NCBI GenBank assembly: GCA_022836615.1
Contig: MU405241.1
Location: forward strand, 246,279 to 310,278
Source: Annulohypoxylon bovei var. microspora
Lineage: Eukaryota > Ascomycota > Sordariomycetes > Xylariales > Hypoxylaceae
Direction: 5' to 3'
DNA length: 64,000 bases
Part shown: piece by piece, positions 1 through 12,372 of the stretch
How positions within the stretch are numbered: position 1 is the first letter of the stretch
Layout: each line of letters starts with the position of its first letter
The notes under the pieces: generated by a model
Told to the model about the DNA's origin: nothing
Database searches by the model: none
Seen by the model: the letters and a program-made list of their open reading frames with translations, nothing else
Made by a program: the position numbers and the translations under genes

Positions 1-1043
1 AAGCGCCGTCACAATATGATACGTCGCACACCGCTCGCCAATCAGCCGCGGAGCACGAAACCAAGCCACAAAAAACGCCCGCGTATGACCACCACGTCAT
101 CGGTTCTCCGTCCCGATCTTGCCCTACGCACCATAGCTGCCAGCTGGATTAGCTGCTGCGCGACCTGAGAAACGGGAGTGCTTCCCGCCGGTGACGCATA
201 TCCGTCGGCACGTCTGGATGACGCGAAGAGCCGGTAGGACTTTTCACCACCGCGACGCATGCATGTAGCCTTAATATTGACACAAGGAGAAGAAGTAGAT
301 AGTATTTCACGGTAGCTTCCTACGGACGTGTATGTACATACAGGCAGCTATCCTGGTAGCAAGTCAAGAATTGAAAGCAACAACAAACAGACTGACGTTA
401 CTTGGGTATCTTCGGTTTCTATCCACCGCACTGGATACTGCCGCACAACTCTTGCAACAGCTTTAGTTCCACACGCACACAAGTGACTTCACAGTAAGAT
501 GCTCATTCGTAACCATGAAGTAGGCATAAAGATCCATCCAAGGCTAGACTCAAGCTTCAATACCTCGCCTACAATACCCCATCTTCGGGATCCAAATCTC
601 TTTTCACTTAAAGAAAAACAGCGATTGCACAACAACAGTCACCTCATCCTGCTAGTTCCGAAATATAAACGTGTATTCTCCTGAGACCTGGGTATGAAAT
701 CCCGGTTGTCGTCTAGGAGCCCTCTTAAATCGTAACGCCTAATCCCAAACGCCGCCCCCCTTAGAAATTATCTGTGGTATAATTCGTTCGTAGAAGTACA
801 ATGGTTGAGGCGACTCAATATTTTAGATCTATCGAGTATCGAGTCTGAGCATGCCGAAATGGATAGGACAATTCAAGAACCCCAAAGAAGTGAAAGTGCC
901 GATCTGATATATACAGCCTGGATGTCGAATTTAGGTAGTTCCATTTCGATTTGTACAAAGGAATCGAAATCAGGTTGTAGAGACTGCCGCGAGAAAAAAA
1001 AACACATCAGACGATTGCTCGTCGCAGTAGGAATCACGGTGAT
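1..1043. other. Intergenic / window edge, no gene recognised
   Basis: I see no conserved protein, RNA gene or repeat array here. Short open frames exist on both strands but show no family signature, and several lack an ATG. The right end is the 3' flank of the Ca2+/H+ exchanger gene, which is transcribed leftward into this stretch. A gene entering from the left edge cannot be excluded. Confidence 0.5.
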
Positions 1044-2917
1044 TTAGCCTGTTGAGTCCTCGGGAATCGTAGGGTAAACTAAATTAAAAGTTAGCGTTGA
1101 CATCCAGATAATGAGAGACTATAGAAATTATCACTTACACCACGCGCAAGTAGCAATGATAGCGTATAGACATGTTAGGATGAGACCCTCGAGCCAATGA
1201 CTTTTTCCGTCACCGATCAGATAGTTGACGAGAAGAACCGAAACAAAGAGGACGATGACCTGGAACGTGTCGAAAGCTAGTGTCATGTCCTGGTTGCCCA
1301 TACCCCAGCCAATAATGACAAGTAGCGGGATAAGGAGAAGGGCGACCTGCATAGAAGAACCGATAGCGACACCAATAGCCAAGTCCATCTTGTCCTTGAT
1401 GGCGACAGTAACAGCAGTCGCGTGTTCGCAGGCGTTTCCGACGATGGGAAGGAGAATAAGGCCGACAAATTCTTCGCTAACAGCGCCCGAGTCGGTAATA
1501 GCTTCGATACCGCTCACCATGCCCTCTGCGCAGAGCGCAATGATCGTCGTTGCGCCGATGAGGGTAGCGAAAGCGACGGTAAAGCTTAGCTGAGGTCCTT
1601 CCTCCTCTTCTTCCTCTTCCCCTTTAGGGTTTACCATCATCTTATTCTGTTCACCGTCCTCACTACGAATATCCAACGCAGCCCCAGCGCCCGCTCTGGC
1701 AATTCCAGAGGCAATGGCACCCTCCGGAAGGCTCTTTTTGAAAATGGGCTTCCCCGCAACTTTCTGGCTCTGCTCATTAAACATCGAGACGTGGGTCTTC
1801 ATCTGGAAGAAAAGGTAGGAGGCGTATACGATCAAGAGGATGATGGCAACACCGTGAGACAAGTCAGGAACCGCGTTTGCGCTGAGCACGATCGAGCCTG
1901 AATTGAGATCATCCGTGTGGGCAAAAATGGTGGGTATAATCAGACTTCCGACAGCTAGGGCTAGTAGACTGGCCGCTGTCTGGGCAACGGTCGTGTTAAA
2001 GAACTGCTCTTTACGATTTATGCCACCGCAGAAAAAGCAGAATCCTAAGACGAGGAGAAGATTCGATAGAATACTGCCAACGAGCGACGTTTGTACGACC
2101 TTGATCTTGTTCTGGGTGAGGGCAATAATAGCGACGATCAATTCAACAGCGTTACTATTAAAGTTAGCATTCTCAGAAATCAATTTAGCAATGCCTATAC
2201 ATACCCGAAAGATGCGTTAATAAGACCACCTAGGACCTCTCCCGTCCGCATAGCAATCTCTTCGGTAGCGTTGCTCAGCATAGCAGCAAGTGGGACGATG
2301 GCCACGAAGTTGACGCCAAACACAACCCTACCATCGAAGTTCATGAAATGTAGTGCGATGCCCGCAGGAGCGGCTAGTACTAAGATATTGATAGGCGATC
2401 CAAATAAAACTCGCTGGATCTGATTCCGCACGGTGAAAGGAGTAGTTGGTTCGACATGCTTGAAAAACCCGCCTGTACTTCTTCTCTTCTTTGACTTATC
2501 TTCCTCGTCGATCTCCTTGGTAGTGTTTGGCGTTTGAGGCTTGGAAGTAGCAACCTCCTGAGTAGTGCGATGTCGAAAACTAGCACTTTCGAGGTCATTT
2601 CCAACCGTCGGCGCCTGAGAGTCGTATATCTCGCCCTGCTCCGGGCTGCCATCTAGCTCCTTGCTATTCCTTGCTGATTGCTGAATAGGCGTCAGGAGAC
2701 GGCCCGGAGCACTCGAGATGGGGTTGAGTTGCGCCGTATCGGCTTCGCCATTTGCCCTTCCTCGCTCTGCAGCATCTAATGTACTTGCTCGCTTCGGAGC
2801 TCCGTAGGAAATGTGTCTGAAGGGGTTAAATCTAGCACTTCCTCCAGAATTGCGACGGCCCATGGCATGGGCCTTGGCCTTCATTTTCCTAATATTTACT
2901 GTTTCCAAATCCATCAT
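1044..2917 (-). CDS. VCX1: Vacuolar Ca2+/H+ exchanger (CAX/VCX1 family)
   Basis: Cation/proton antiporter that loads cytosolic Ca2+ into the vacuole using the proton gradient. Exons are 2917-2205, 2154-1139 and 1078-1044, giving 587 aa. Intron 1 (2204-2155) has donor GTATGT and a TGCTAAC branch site. Removing it restores the CAX signature INASFGNAVELIVAI, with an upstream NATEEIAMRTGE segment. Intron 2 (1138-1079, donor GTAAGT) restores a C-terminal WFYP, which an unspliced reading loses. The N-terminal 160 residues are polar and probably cytosolic; about 11 hydrophobic segments follow. An acidic run of glutamates (minus-strand reading near 1620-1590) lies between the two halves, as in the family's acidic motif. 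The second CAX repeat includes GNACEHATAV. The start at 2917 is the first ATG in the open exon; ATG 2884 is an alternative. A short exon at 3472-3460 joined by a 561-nt intron is also possible. Confidence 0.93.
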
Positions 2918-5900
2918 GTAAGTATGTATTCAGTAATCGCGGTATTAGCTCGCCACTCGCCAGTTCAACTGACGATGCAAGGCTAAAGGGAATTCTTGAT
3001 GGAGGAAACAAGTGAAGTGAAAATGCAGAGCGTTTGGCTGACTACTTAAAGAGTCTTTGTACTGAGAATGCTAGTGTTTGGTCTTGGTGTTAAATGTGGC
3101 AGAGAAATAGCCACAAGAGGTGTAGAACAATGGGCAAACAATAGGCCGAGAAACGGTGAATGGAATGAAGCATGTTTGGCGCCGAAGTCATAGCGCTAGA
3201 ATAATGACAGGAGTCACGCGTTTTCTGGCTGGAGAATCGCATGGAGAGTGTGACGAAGTAGACTACACACTGCAGCATATTCCAATGCTTGGATAATTGC
3301 TCAATTGCGTTGTATTTTGCCCAATGAACCACTCTTTTCATTGCCTTGATGCCTTGATGGACTTGATAGCCTTGCTCTGCCATGCTTCGTTTGCGCGTGG
3401 GTTGGGAGTCATAGGGGAGGATCGGGTCAAAACCCAATTGCAAAAAAAGAAACACTTACATTCGTCGCCCATCTTGATGAGCTGTATCGCAATGTGACCT
3501 GACGTTCAGCCTTATTTCTGAATTATGGGACGCGGTATAGGTAGGCTGGCAATCTGTATCGGTTGCCTTGCAGAAAGGATTGGGGGCCGTTTTTCAGATC
3601 TGGTATATAAACTGTAGAGTCGGCAGCCGTCCGGTTTCGTTTAAGTATCGGTAACTTGCACTTTTCAAATGTGCAATTCTGCTGATCTCTCTTCCGTCAA
3701 ACGCGATCCTATTGACGCCACTCGGATTCGACTGTCCTTATAATAGAGTCCCTTCTGTCAATCAATATTTGATCGGGGGCTGTGAAAAGGGCGAGGAGGT
3801 CAGAAAATATTGATCAAGGAGTGAATTAGAATGATTAGAAGGCACAGATGAATCAGGTGCTTGTTGTTGAGGGAACCACTGCGACGTTGATATTGATGGC
3901 AGGGCAGAATTTGTCGATAATTAGAAGAACTGGAAAAACGAAGGACTTTGGTGTGTGATGGATGATGGTTATTATTATTGAGTTCGCGCGCGATTCACTT
4001 AGAGGATCGAGTGTGCTCCCACGCTCCCACTGTCCCTGAATTAAGTTCGTCGGCCCCAATGTTGTTTTCTGACAGGGATGTGAAATGAAATTGATCTTTC
4101 TCCACGTACCTACCTAGGTAGTGCGTACCCGGTTCCATATTATTTTCCCTATCAGGTTAGTGAGGTATACTGTATCTACTTAGGTAAGTACCGAGGGAAA
4201 TCGAACTTAAACACACAGCCCGCAGATTTTGACATCGCGACAGCGCGATTACTACTTTAGTAAGGGAGGCCTCCTCGTTCATCTGGATTCTGTAGGACTC
4301 AAGACGTATCAGACTTGAGATTCCAAATTCACCATTCGCCATTTGCCATCCGCCATTTGCCGTTTGTTCTGAGCCACATATACTACGAATGTCTTTTTAG
4401 AGTTGCAACGGCTGTATCAGGATATGGATTCTCAAGCAACTGTAAGGTCCGTGGCCCATGGGGTTAATTTCTAATTGCGTTTTCTTGTTCACTTCCACCC
4501 GGGTCTTGGTCTCCCCGGGCGGGTATTAAGCGAAGTTGACTGGAAGCTGCATGATTCACTCACCACCTAGGCACTCATTGATTCACAAGCAACTTTTCAT
4601 GATACCTAACTATTAGCGGTATGATGATGATATGTCAATAGAGGAACATTTGAATCATCAGATTCGTTCTGGAATCTTGTTTATGGCATGAAACATTACC
4701 TACGTGGCATTCGGGCAGCTCTTGATTGGGCTTTTGAGTTTGTTTCACAGACTTTCCCTTATTCGGAACCTTACCTAACCTGCTAACGTGGGTACCCGTG
4801 GGTACACAAATGACCCGGTTAATGTTTAATGATGTCAAGTTCTGAGTTAAACAAGAAGCTAAGTTTAAGCTATGACCATTGACCAAGGGGAAATCCAATC
4901 CAATCTTCTCCTTTCAATTTCACCGTCTAATGCAGTTCGACGCATCAATCGCCAAGTTTTTTTGTCAATTCTTTTCCCCATGGTTCAACATAGAATACAC
5001 CCGCTGTGAAGACATGCGCCCCTCCTCGTAAGAAAAACTCCGACTGCAGATCGGAACCCAGAGGATTCAGTTTCGTAACCACGGCAAAGGGGAGAACAAC
5101 ACGTTAGGAGTCCCCGATTAGTGAGTATAATGCCACGCACGCGAGTCGGCGGATTCTCGACCAAACGGATTTACTTTAGTAGTAACTTGGGTACTATGAG
5201 CTTACGCATCTTGCTATAGCCTAAATGGGGCACGTAAGATCGAGCTGGTTAATATTATATTATACGCGTATATGTACCTAGTAAGATATACATCTAGAAT
5301 ATGTGGCTGATACATACGAACGAACTTGTCAGAAGTTTAAAAAAAAATAGAATACGACAAACCCGTTATTCTCTAACTGGAGTTGCAGCGATGCGATATT
5401 TAACCTAACTAGGTCGCGTTACACGTCTTTAAAACATGGGGCGAGCGGATACAGCCGAATTTCAACTATTGGCATAGCAGATCTCCTACAAAAAGGATAA
5501 CTCTTACCCCTGGTTGCCCTGGACCCCAATCTTCAACTGCCGTCTTATCGAGGAGAGCGATACGCCCGGTTTCCTATTGTGAAAGGTCAAAGTGCACATC
5601 TGCGCATCTAAACAACACAGAATCCCTCCCAACGGTCACTACCGCTATAAACTGCGAGAGCGCCTAACATTGCCCTCGTGCCATCCATGTGCCAACCGTA
5701 CGCGTGTGTGCGGGAGAAACGCCTCCTATAGCGTGCGAGCGAACAACCCAGAATCCAAGACAGTTGATGCGTGCTCGAATACGCCACGAATCAGATTCTG
5801 CCATGCTACGGTGTCGTGTCCGGGGACAGCCTGTCGGACCCGGAATTAAACCAAATCCCACCTAGACTGCTAACCCGTAGCAGCCCGCAAAAGGGCTATG

Positions 5901-6387
5901 TCTGCTTCGCATTCGGAGAGGCAGAGCTGGCCTATCGGGGCCGTGCTTCACCGCTACACCTATTCTAGAACCTAAGCCCTACATGTAGGTGAGCATATAG
6001 TAAATGCTGTGTCTAGTGACCATTACAGAAGAGGAAACGCCATCCTAATATATATCTGCCTAAGTAGGTACCTAGTTAAAGCATGACCGCAGGTAAAAGC
6101 AGTCAGGGGTCCAATCCTCTCGCGGGATGTTTCTTAATTCACAGCATATTTCCCGAAACTCGCCAAATAAGCGGGCATTACCCAAGACGAGACATTGTGA
6201 TTGCCCTCTTCGTACTTCGTAGCACTCAATAATCACCCTGGTAGATATATGGAATAAAATCGACCATTTCTAGACGTCTCACATATGTAGGTCAAAGACA
6301 ATATTTCTTACACCGCAGACGCGGGTTATTTCATTTGGGAATAAAATCTGATATCATAAGTTCATACTTGCGTCAGGCTGCAAATGC
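2918..6387. other. Intergenic region between exchanger and iml1
   Basis: This stretch of about 3.5 kb has no convincing gene. It contains the upstream region of the exchanger. A possible 5' exon lies on the minus strand at 3472-3460, an ATG with 13 coding bases followed by GTAAGT. A perfect TACCTAGGTA palindrome sits at 4111-4120 and TAGGTACCTA at 6065-6074. The segment 5590-5970 is more GC-rich and open on both strands but shows no recognisable domain. Confidence 0.5.
4111..4120. repeat. TACCTAGGTA palindromic motif (one of at least eight)
   Basis: A 10-bp perfect palindrome. Further exact copies are at 23541-23550, 23981-23990, 50439-50448, 55933-55942, 56977-56986, 61145-61154 and 62419-62428. 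All lie outside coding sequence. Its function is unknown. Confidence 0.8.
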
Positions 6388-9300
6388 CTAATGCTGAATA
6401 CTTCCTCGCCTGAATAATAATGATCCAGCTAAGTTGGGCGTAGGCACTCTAGGACTGGCACTGGCACCCGATTCTGAACTGATACTGTTGCCCCCGAGAA
6501 TAAGGGTAGGGATATTAGCTTCCGGGATGGCATCGGAATCCCCCGGCGCTGCTCCGACCGTGGGGGTTCCGGTCACGCCTTTCTCCAGCGTCTCCTTGTA
6601 AAATGCTTCCAGGGCGCTCGCGTCGCTACAAAACTTCTCCAGCGCGTCTTTCAGGCCCTCGGGCTCACCAAGAGCACTGGGGTTTGGCGAGCTAGGCTGC
6701 GGTGCGCTCATGCTGCCGCTGGGGGATGGTTCGGGCGGTGCTCTTGCAGCGGCGGATGCAAATAGCACGGGTCTAAACATCGGCGATGATATCGGTGTGG
6801 GTTCGGCCAGGCCATAGTTGGTATAAGCACTTGTATTCATGAGCCTGGAGACGCGCTCGTTGGGCACTGCCTCAGTGCGTGCTGGGGCAGGTTGGAAGAC
6901 AGCTGCCCGATTACTGCACAGCCTATTGGCCAAAACAAGGAGGTCACCTTCGTCCGTAATCTCAACCATTATAACACCCGAGCGATGGACGTATTGGGAA
7001 TATTTGAAATCCGGCTTGCCCCAAGAGTAGCAGACATCTACGTTGCTAGGAAAGTTAGCGGCGGCCTCAACGTCGAGTACGTAATCGAATTTTCTCAGAA
7101 GAGCCTTCTGGTAGTAATATTTTCCCGGCTGTGCCTGCGGGCCGAATGAAGTAGGGTCATAGTATGTCACCGGTCGCTGGGTAGGGGGTGGAAGTGCAAG
7201 TTTAATTCGATAAGGCCTTCGAAAAGGGTTAATCTCTGTGATACGACAGGCCTCTGCGATGGGCACCTCGACAAGACGGAGGCCATGCTGAGCTGCTATT
7301 GTTGCCCAGGACTTGAGAGTGTCCTCGATGAGTCTTGCCGTGACGTTCATCCAGTCGATACGAAGGTGGTAACAATTATCAGGGTTATGAAGTCGATCAT
7401 AATGCAGATTAATTCTCTCAGGGCGATATGATTTTTTTCGTGGATCGACATCATATTTCATCATCTTGCTCAGGACAACCTTAGGTCTTTTCACGCCGGT
7501 CGTAGCTAAAGTGGGTGTTGTGCTACCCGATATGGGCGAGTTCTCTTCGTGGATGGATATTGGCTTCTGCAGCCCTGCCTGGTTGGGTCGAGGTGAGTCT
7601 TTTGGAAGGTTCTCTGATAAGGGTGTTGAAGGGACCGAAACATCTCTTCTTCTCGCATTAAACCATCCAACTGGATGAGGCTTCGCATAATCGCTGACAA
7701 TTTGATAAAAGAATTGACCGTCGCGAAAGGGGTGCCGCCTCTCAACATGGATGAAGATGCCACGATCACGGTCCTTCCTTACGTCTTTAACAGAATCCCT
7801 ATCTCTATCTCTCAATCTGTCTTCTTCAAGAACCATGAGGGAATTTCCTAGCTCCACCGCTTCTTCTCGGCTATCGAGATCCTCAAAGTTGTCAAGCAGC
7901 CAGGTTGTCATGTCCGATCCTATGAAACAATGATAATGGATTCGGAAATGCCATCGTCGTGTTTGCATTCGGATCCCACCGAGCTCGATCGGCTGTTGAA
8001 TCGCTTCAGCCAGGGCAGCGACATTAAAATTTGTTTTTGAGAAACGCTCCTTGTCTGAGACTAAACCTTTACGGTGCGTGGCTTCGACATTTTCGAACAG
8101 TGGGAGCGTCTCCATCTCGGCGGCAATTACAACCGAGGGATCCTCGGTCTTATAGGTGATGTCGAGAGGATTGGGGTCACGTTTCCTGGCGCCGGTGCTT
8201 TGAAACTGACGTTCAGAAGGCGACAAGAATCGATACCGCTGCCAAATTTGGGCTAGTCTTTTAATACCTTCGAGACGTACTTCCTCCTCGTCATCCTCAT
8301 TCAGCGCTGATGGGGCCGAGGAAGTTCGAGGATACATTGGTATAAGCACAAACCGAGCCCTCCAAAACCTCAAGTTCTCCGTCATCTCATCCGTATGCCC
8401 AGCAAGGTACGAATCTATGTAGTTCCAGTTGCGCTCCGGTTTAGGGGTCATGATGTCAACATCGGTACTATGATACGTTTCGTCAAGTAAAGTACGAATT
8501 GCTGGTTTGTATGATGGTGATTGGATCAACTGTGCCACTGGTTCGGTTGGTTTTCGTATATAGATATTCACCTCAACTTCGGTGCCATTAACACACGATA
8601 GTTGGTGAATTGTATTACCAACACTCATAAAAATACTTGTGCCATCGCCGACAGTTTTGTCTATGGAGAAGACGTCCGCAATTCTCACAGCCTTTTGATC
8701 GAACGCCTTAGCTACTGATGGGCCGGTTACGACCTGAAATCCATGCGAGAACCGAGCACTAACTAGCTCTCTCAGAAACTCTACGCGTGATCTGGGTTGC
8801 TCGGCAATCTCATCTTCTATTTCTTGAGAAATATTATACGGCTGACGTTGGTATTCGACGTTGAATTGAGCTTGCGTCGGGAAATACTCCGTTGTTAGTG
8901 GAACAGCTGCAGGGCAAGACAAAGATTTCCATTTCATGACCCTCATCTCGGACGGCCGTGGAAAGACATGCTGCCATCGGCTAAACAAGATCGAGTCATC
9001 GACCTTGTTCACATTCGGATTTGACGGATTTAGAACCACTAACCACGGAGCCATAGCGGTAGTCGGCGAAAGCGTGGTGGGTAGTTCCGGCACACCTCCT
9101 GCTCGTAGCTTTGAATTATACAGCTTCTTTTGATCCTCTTCTCTGAGAGCATTTGAATATCTAAGATCTCGGTCATCTGGCTGTGCACTTCTAGCAATAG
9201 GCGTAGCTGGTATCTGGCCAGATTTCAATGTGTTGGCAGGTTCTAGGGGCTGTACGGGATTTTTTATTTGAATCGGACGACTAGATGTTGCTTGTGCAAG

Positions 9301-11913
9301 ATCCGTCAGTGAATCAGATGAAGTAATCGTTTGTAGAATGTTTCCAGTGATTGATGCCTGTGAAGATCCTGGCCGGGTCGCAGATTTGATGGGCGTCATT
9401 GGGGCAGTTCTTGGGGTCGAGGGGGGATTAAGTCCTAGGCCGGTAGTATCAACTCGAATAGCGTTCTCTGTTCGTACCTCAGCCGTTGCTAGTCTGGGTG
9501 CGGCGATACCGAATCCACGCTGGCCAAGGCTGATCTGTCTCATGAACTTAGGTTGTCTCGCTGATGGAGGTTTAGATTGAGTGTTAGAGTTGCGCCGAGA
9601 AACGACAGTAGACGCAGGTACATCTAGCCGAATCCTATTCGAAGATGCAACACTTGACGACAACACAGTCGGTAAGCCAGCGTCTTTGCTATCCCCCACC
9701 GAAGTACCGAAGAGATTGACATCTTCTATCAGTTGCTTACCGGTACTCTCTTCTAATTCTCGATAAGAATGAGTCGACGGTAAAGGTCGATGCGCCGGGA
9801 GCCGGGCCCTTGTTTCGTCATAAGCCTGCAATTGCTTCCATAATAATGTTTCCCCGGTCTTCGTCAACTTGTCCGGGATAAATTTCAGGAAACCATAAAC
9901 TGGGTCAAACAACGTTTCTGGTACCTTTCGATTGCCGATATGCGCCGATACACGACTGTCACCAACCGTACTCGAGTAAGCAGGATCAGCATGTAACGGG
10001 GTTGTCTCGATTTCATTGGTTTCGAGCACGCTCCTCATCTGGAGATCGTAAAGTCTACATCGAATTGTGAAGTCATCTTGGCAATCGTCTGGCGATTGGG
10101 CCGAGGCAGACAGTGTAATGCCTTGGAAGGACAGAGCTTCTTCCGATTTTCCAGTCCAGTAGGAGATATGTAACCATTGAGGTACCGCAAAAGCCCATTC
10201 ATCAGCGCACAATGTAGAACTTCCCGAATCAACCCGGCTCGACGAATCGCCTGCCTTGGTGGGAGACACAGATTCGCTTAGCGTATTGTAGCTACCGGCA
10301 AGAGGTGCGGGCTGTCTCGGCGTGCTGTCACGACTTCTGATTTGCCGAGGTTGCGATCTTTGGTTCGCCTCGAGGAAGTGGGGATTCCGATAACGAAACA
10401 GAGGAACAGAATGTAGCGGTATGTTTGGGATGCAGATCAGATCGATACCAATCCCGTTCCCGACGAGGGCTTCCGTCGTCCGCCGCAAGGATTCATATTC
10501 GACTTCGAAAACACCCGGACCCGGGCTGATGACCACTATGGATATGCCGGTGCGCAAAAGGTCTCGATCTACATAATCGTGGGCATACAAGGAAGACGCC
10601 AGGTTAATCGCCTCGAGGAAGTTTCCATACATAGCCAAAGAAGAATTTGCTTTGACCTTACTAGTAGATGTGCCTTTTGCGGAAGGGTCTTCGGGAATCT
10701 CCATGCTATTGCTCATGGCATCTTGATGATGAAGACTAATGTCTCGGCGGAAGACGTTAAACTCCATCTTCAACTGATGTAATATCCTGGTCCATTCCCC
10801 GCTAGACATCTCACTCACGACAACGCGGTAGAAGTCCTTAAATGGACGTCTATCCCCGGAGGTTTGGAATCCGGTATAATAGTCATTCTGAAGAGCCGAA
10901 TTTGCCAATTCTGTAGTCAACCCGGTATCATATTCGACCCTCGCGAAAAGCACAATACTGACTAGGTGCTTAACTTGCAGCAAAGCCCATTTTTTGAAAA
11001 GGGCAGGTAGAAATCCGTTCACAACCTTGGAGAACATGATTTCGCCAGAGCCATCGGAGTCGAAGTCCCACATTTCCCGGGCCATCTGTATGAAAAGTAC
11101 GTATCTAGCGGACTCACTCCGGAAGATGGGGCGGGTGTTGCGGCCGAAGAAGGCAGATCGAGCTTTGCGACCTTCGACAAAAACGGTACTCACTGTAGCC
11201 TTAATAGCACCGAGGAAGTACACCACTTGGCCCTTGTATACAGTCCGATCTGCCAAGTCGGCGACAGCAAGCCTCCACATATCCGCGCGGGACATATACA
11301 TATCTTTGAAAGTGAGCTCAACGTGAGATGCTTCAATAGCAGGCGCAAGATGGTCAACTGGAGCGAGGATCACTTGCGTCCCCTTTCTCATATTGAACGC
11401 ATTACCGATCTGTTTCGAGACATACACCTCTATATTCGGATGCCTACCCTTCAACTCTCTTGACAGATCCTTAGCCACGAAAACGTATCTTCGACCTGCA
11501 TCACTGTCGGGTTTAGAAATATCATCGGTAGGAGTAAGGTTGGCGAACCCCCGATTATAAGACGCCTGTCTCGAAGATCCATATTGGGGGCCTTGTGCGC
11601 GATCCTGGTCTGACTTTATGGGGGCGATAGACATTAAGGCGCCAGGTTGAATACTTCCCCCAAATAGGTCGAGGTTAACAAGGACTTCGTCACGAATGAC
11701 GGAGTCGTTGATGGTTACACTACATATCCGTTCGTTCGCTCGTTTCGACGATGGAGGATCTCGAGAGGATGAATTGCCGGAGCCGGTATCTGGCGATAAG
11801 GGCGACTCTTCCGAGGTCTTGTCAAGGCTCGACTTGCTGAACTGTCGCAAATGCGACGTCCATTGCGAAGTTCGTCGCGGCGCCGAAGGCGAGAGAGCAG
11901 AGTTTCGAGACAT
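6388..11913 (-). CDS. iml1: Vacuolar membrane-associated protein Iml1 (DEPDC5 homologue)
   Basis: Iml1 is the GTPase-activating subunit of the SEACIT/GATOR1 complex. It acts on the Gtr/Rag GTPases at the vacuolar membrane and restrains TORC1 when amino acids are scarce. The 1841-aa frame is uninterrupted and starts at a single clear ATG. After a serine-rich disordered leader comes the N-terminal region (VSKQIGNAF, then ELTFKDMYMSRADMWRL), followed by the conserved Iml1 core with FLGAIKATVSTVF and FVEGRKARSAFFGRNTRPIFRSES. A Ser/Thr/Pro-rich linker lies in the middle. A DEP domain spans about 1298-1408 (FIGSDMTTWLLDN). The conserved C-terminal region includes LRIDWMNVTARLIEDT and YVLDVEAAANFP, followed by a disordered tail. 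The length fits filamentous-fungal Iml1 proteins. No internal intron is needed. Confidence 0.97.
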   Translation of the reverse strand: MSRNSALSPSAPRRTSQWTSHLRQFSKSSLDKTSEESPLSPDTGSGNSSSRDPPSSKRANERICSVTINDSVIRDEVLVNLDLFGGSIQPGALMSIAPIKSDQDRAQGPQYGSSRQASYNRGFANLTPTDDISKPDSDAGRRYVFVAKDLSRELKGRHPNIEVYVSKQIGNAFNMRKGTQVILAPVDHLAPAIEASHVELTFKDMYMSRADMWRLAVADLADRTVYKGQVVYFLGAIKATVSTVFVEGRKARSAFFGRNTRPIFRSESARYVLFIQMAREMWDFDSDGSGEIMFSKVVNGFLPALFKKWALLQVKHLVSIVLFARVEYDTGLTTELANSALQNDYYTGFQTSGDRRPFKDFYRVVVSEMSSGEWTRILHQLKMEFNVFRRDISLHHQDAMSNSMEIPEDPSAKGTSTSKVKANSSLAMYGNFLEAINLASSLYAHDYVDRDLLRTGISIVVISPGPGVFEVEYESLRRTTEALVGNGIGIDLICIPNIPLHSVPLFRYRNPHFLEANQRSQPRQIRSRDSTPRQPAPLAGSYNTLSESVSPTKAGDSSSRVDSGSSTLCADEWAFAVPQWLHISYWTGKSEEALSFQGITLSASAQSPDDCQDDFTIRCRLYDLQMRSVLETNEIETTPLHADPAYSSTVGDSRVSAHIGNRKVPETLFDPVYGFLKFIPDKLTKTGETLLWKQLQAYDETRARLPAHRPLPSTHSYRELEESTGKQLIEDVNLFGTSVGDSKDAGLPTVLSSSVASSNRIRLDVPASTVVSRRNSNTQSKPPSARQPKFMRQISLGQRGFGIAAPRLATAEVRTENAIRVDTTGLGLNPPSTPRTAPMTPIKSATRPGSSQASITGNILQTITSSDSLTDLAQATSSRPIQIKNPVQPLEPANTLKSGQIPATPIARSAQPDDRDLRYSNALREEDQKKLYNSKLRAGGVPELPTTLSPTTAMAPWLVVLNPSNPNVNKVDDSILFSRWQHVFPRPSEMRVMKWKSLSCPAAVPLTTEYFPTQAQFNVEYQRQPYNISQEIEDEIAEQPRSRVEFLRELVSARFSHGFQVVTGPSVAKAFDQKAVRIADVFSIDKTVGDGTSIFMSVGNTIHQLSCVNGTEVEVNIYIRKPTEPVAQLIQSPSYKPAIRTLLDETYHSTDVDIMTPKPERNWNYIDSYLAGHTDEMTENLRFWRARFVLIPMYPRTSSAPSALNEDDEEEVRLEGIKRLAQIWQRYRFLSPSERQFQSTGARKRDPNPLDITYKTEDPSVVIAAEMETLPLFENVEATHRKGLVSDKERFSKTNFNVAALAEAIQQPIELGGIRMQTRRWHFRIHYHCFIGSDMTTWLLDNFEDLDSREEAVELGNSLMVLEEDRLRDRDRDSVKDVRKDRDRGIFIHVERRHPFRDGQFFYQIVSDYAKPHPVGWFNARRRDVSVPSTPLSENLPKDSPRPNQAGLQKPISIHEENSPISGSTTPTLATTGVKRPKVVLSKMMKYDVDPRKKSYRPERINLHYDRLHNPDNCYHLRIDWMNVTARLIEDTLKSWATIAAQHGLRLVEVPIAEACRITEINPFRRPYRIKLALPPPTQRPVTYYDPTSFGPQAQPGKYYYQKALLRKFDYVLDVEAAANFPSNVDVCYSWGKPDFKYSQYVHRSGVIMVEITDEGDLLVLANRLCSNRAAVFQPAPARTEAVPNERVSRLMNTSAYTNYGLAEPTPISSPMFRPVLFASAAARAPPEPSPSGSMSAPQPSSPNPSALGEPEGLKDALEKFCSDASALEAFYKETLEKGVTGTPTVGAAPGDSDAIPEANIPTLILGGNSISSESGASASPRVPTPNLAGSLLFRRGSIQH

Positions 11914-12372
11914 TTCGTCCTAGCTATCCTATTTCAAAATGATTTAAACCCGTCATCGTGGAAGACTGACCACCTTTTTGGAATTGGAGCGATGCCGTCG
12001 CAAAAATAGCTAACCTAGGAGGTAGGTAATAAATAGGTACTTAGTTTCATGTATGATGCAAGTTCAATGTTCAAGAATGACGATGTGGGTCGCTAGTGGC
12101 AGAATCTAGAGCTCAAGAGTTTACCGCCTTCCCCTTTTGTGTTTATAAAATGTACCTAGATACCTAAGTATCTACGTAGCTTCGTACCTGCATCCCCGCA
12201 CGCACATGCAGCACTGACCAATCGCACTAAGTAGCCCTCCTACCTCCCAACAATCCAAACTTCATTTATTCACTTCACATCGAAATTGACCTCATGGTTA
12301 TTATTCAATACCATATTGTTGAAGAGGAATATCAATGTTGTTCCTTCAGTGAAAGATACGACTATCTGGAAG
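11914..12372. other. Intergenic, 5' flank of iml1
   Basis: 459 bp between two minus-strand genes. It holds the iml1 upstream region and the 3' flank of the dehydrogenase gene. It contains several TAGGTA/TACCTA half motifs (12010-12045, 12155-12190) and nothing that looks coding. Confidence 0.6.
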
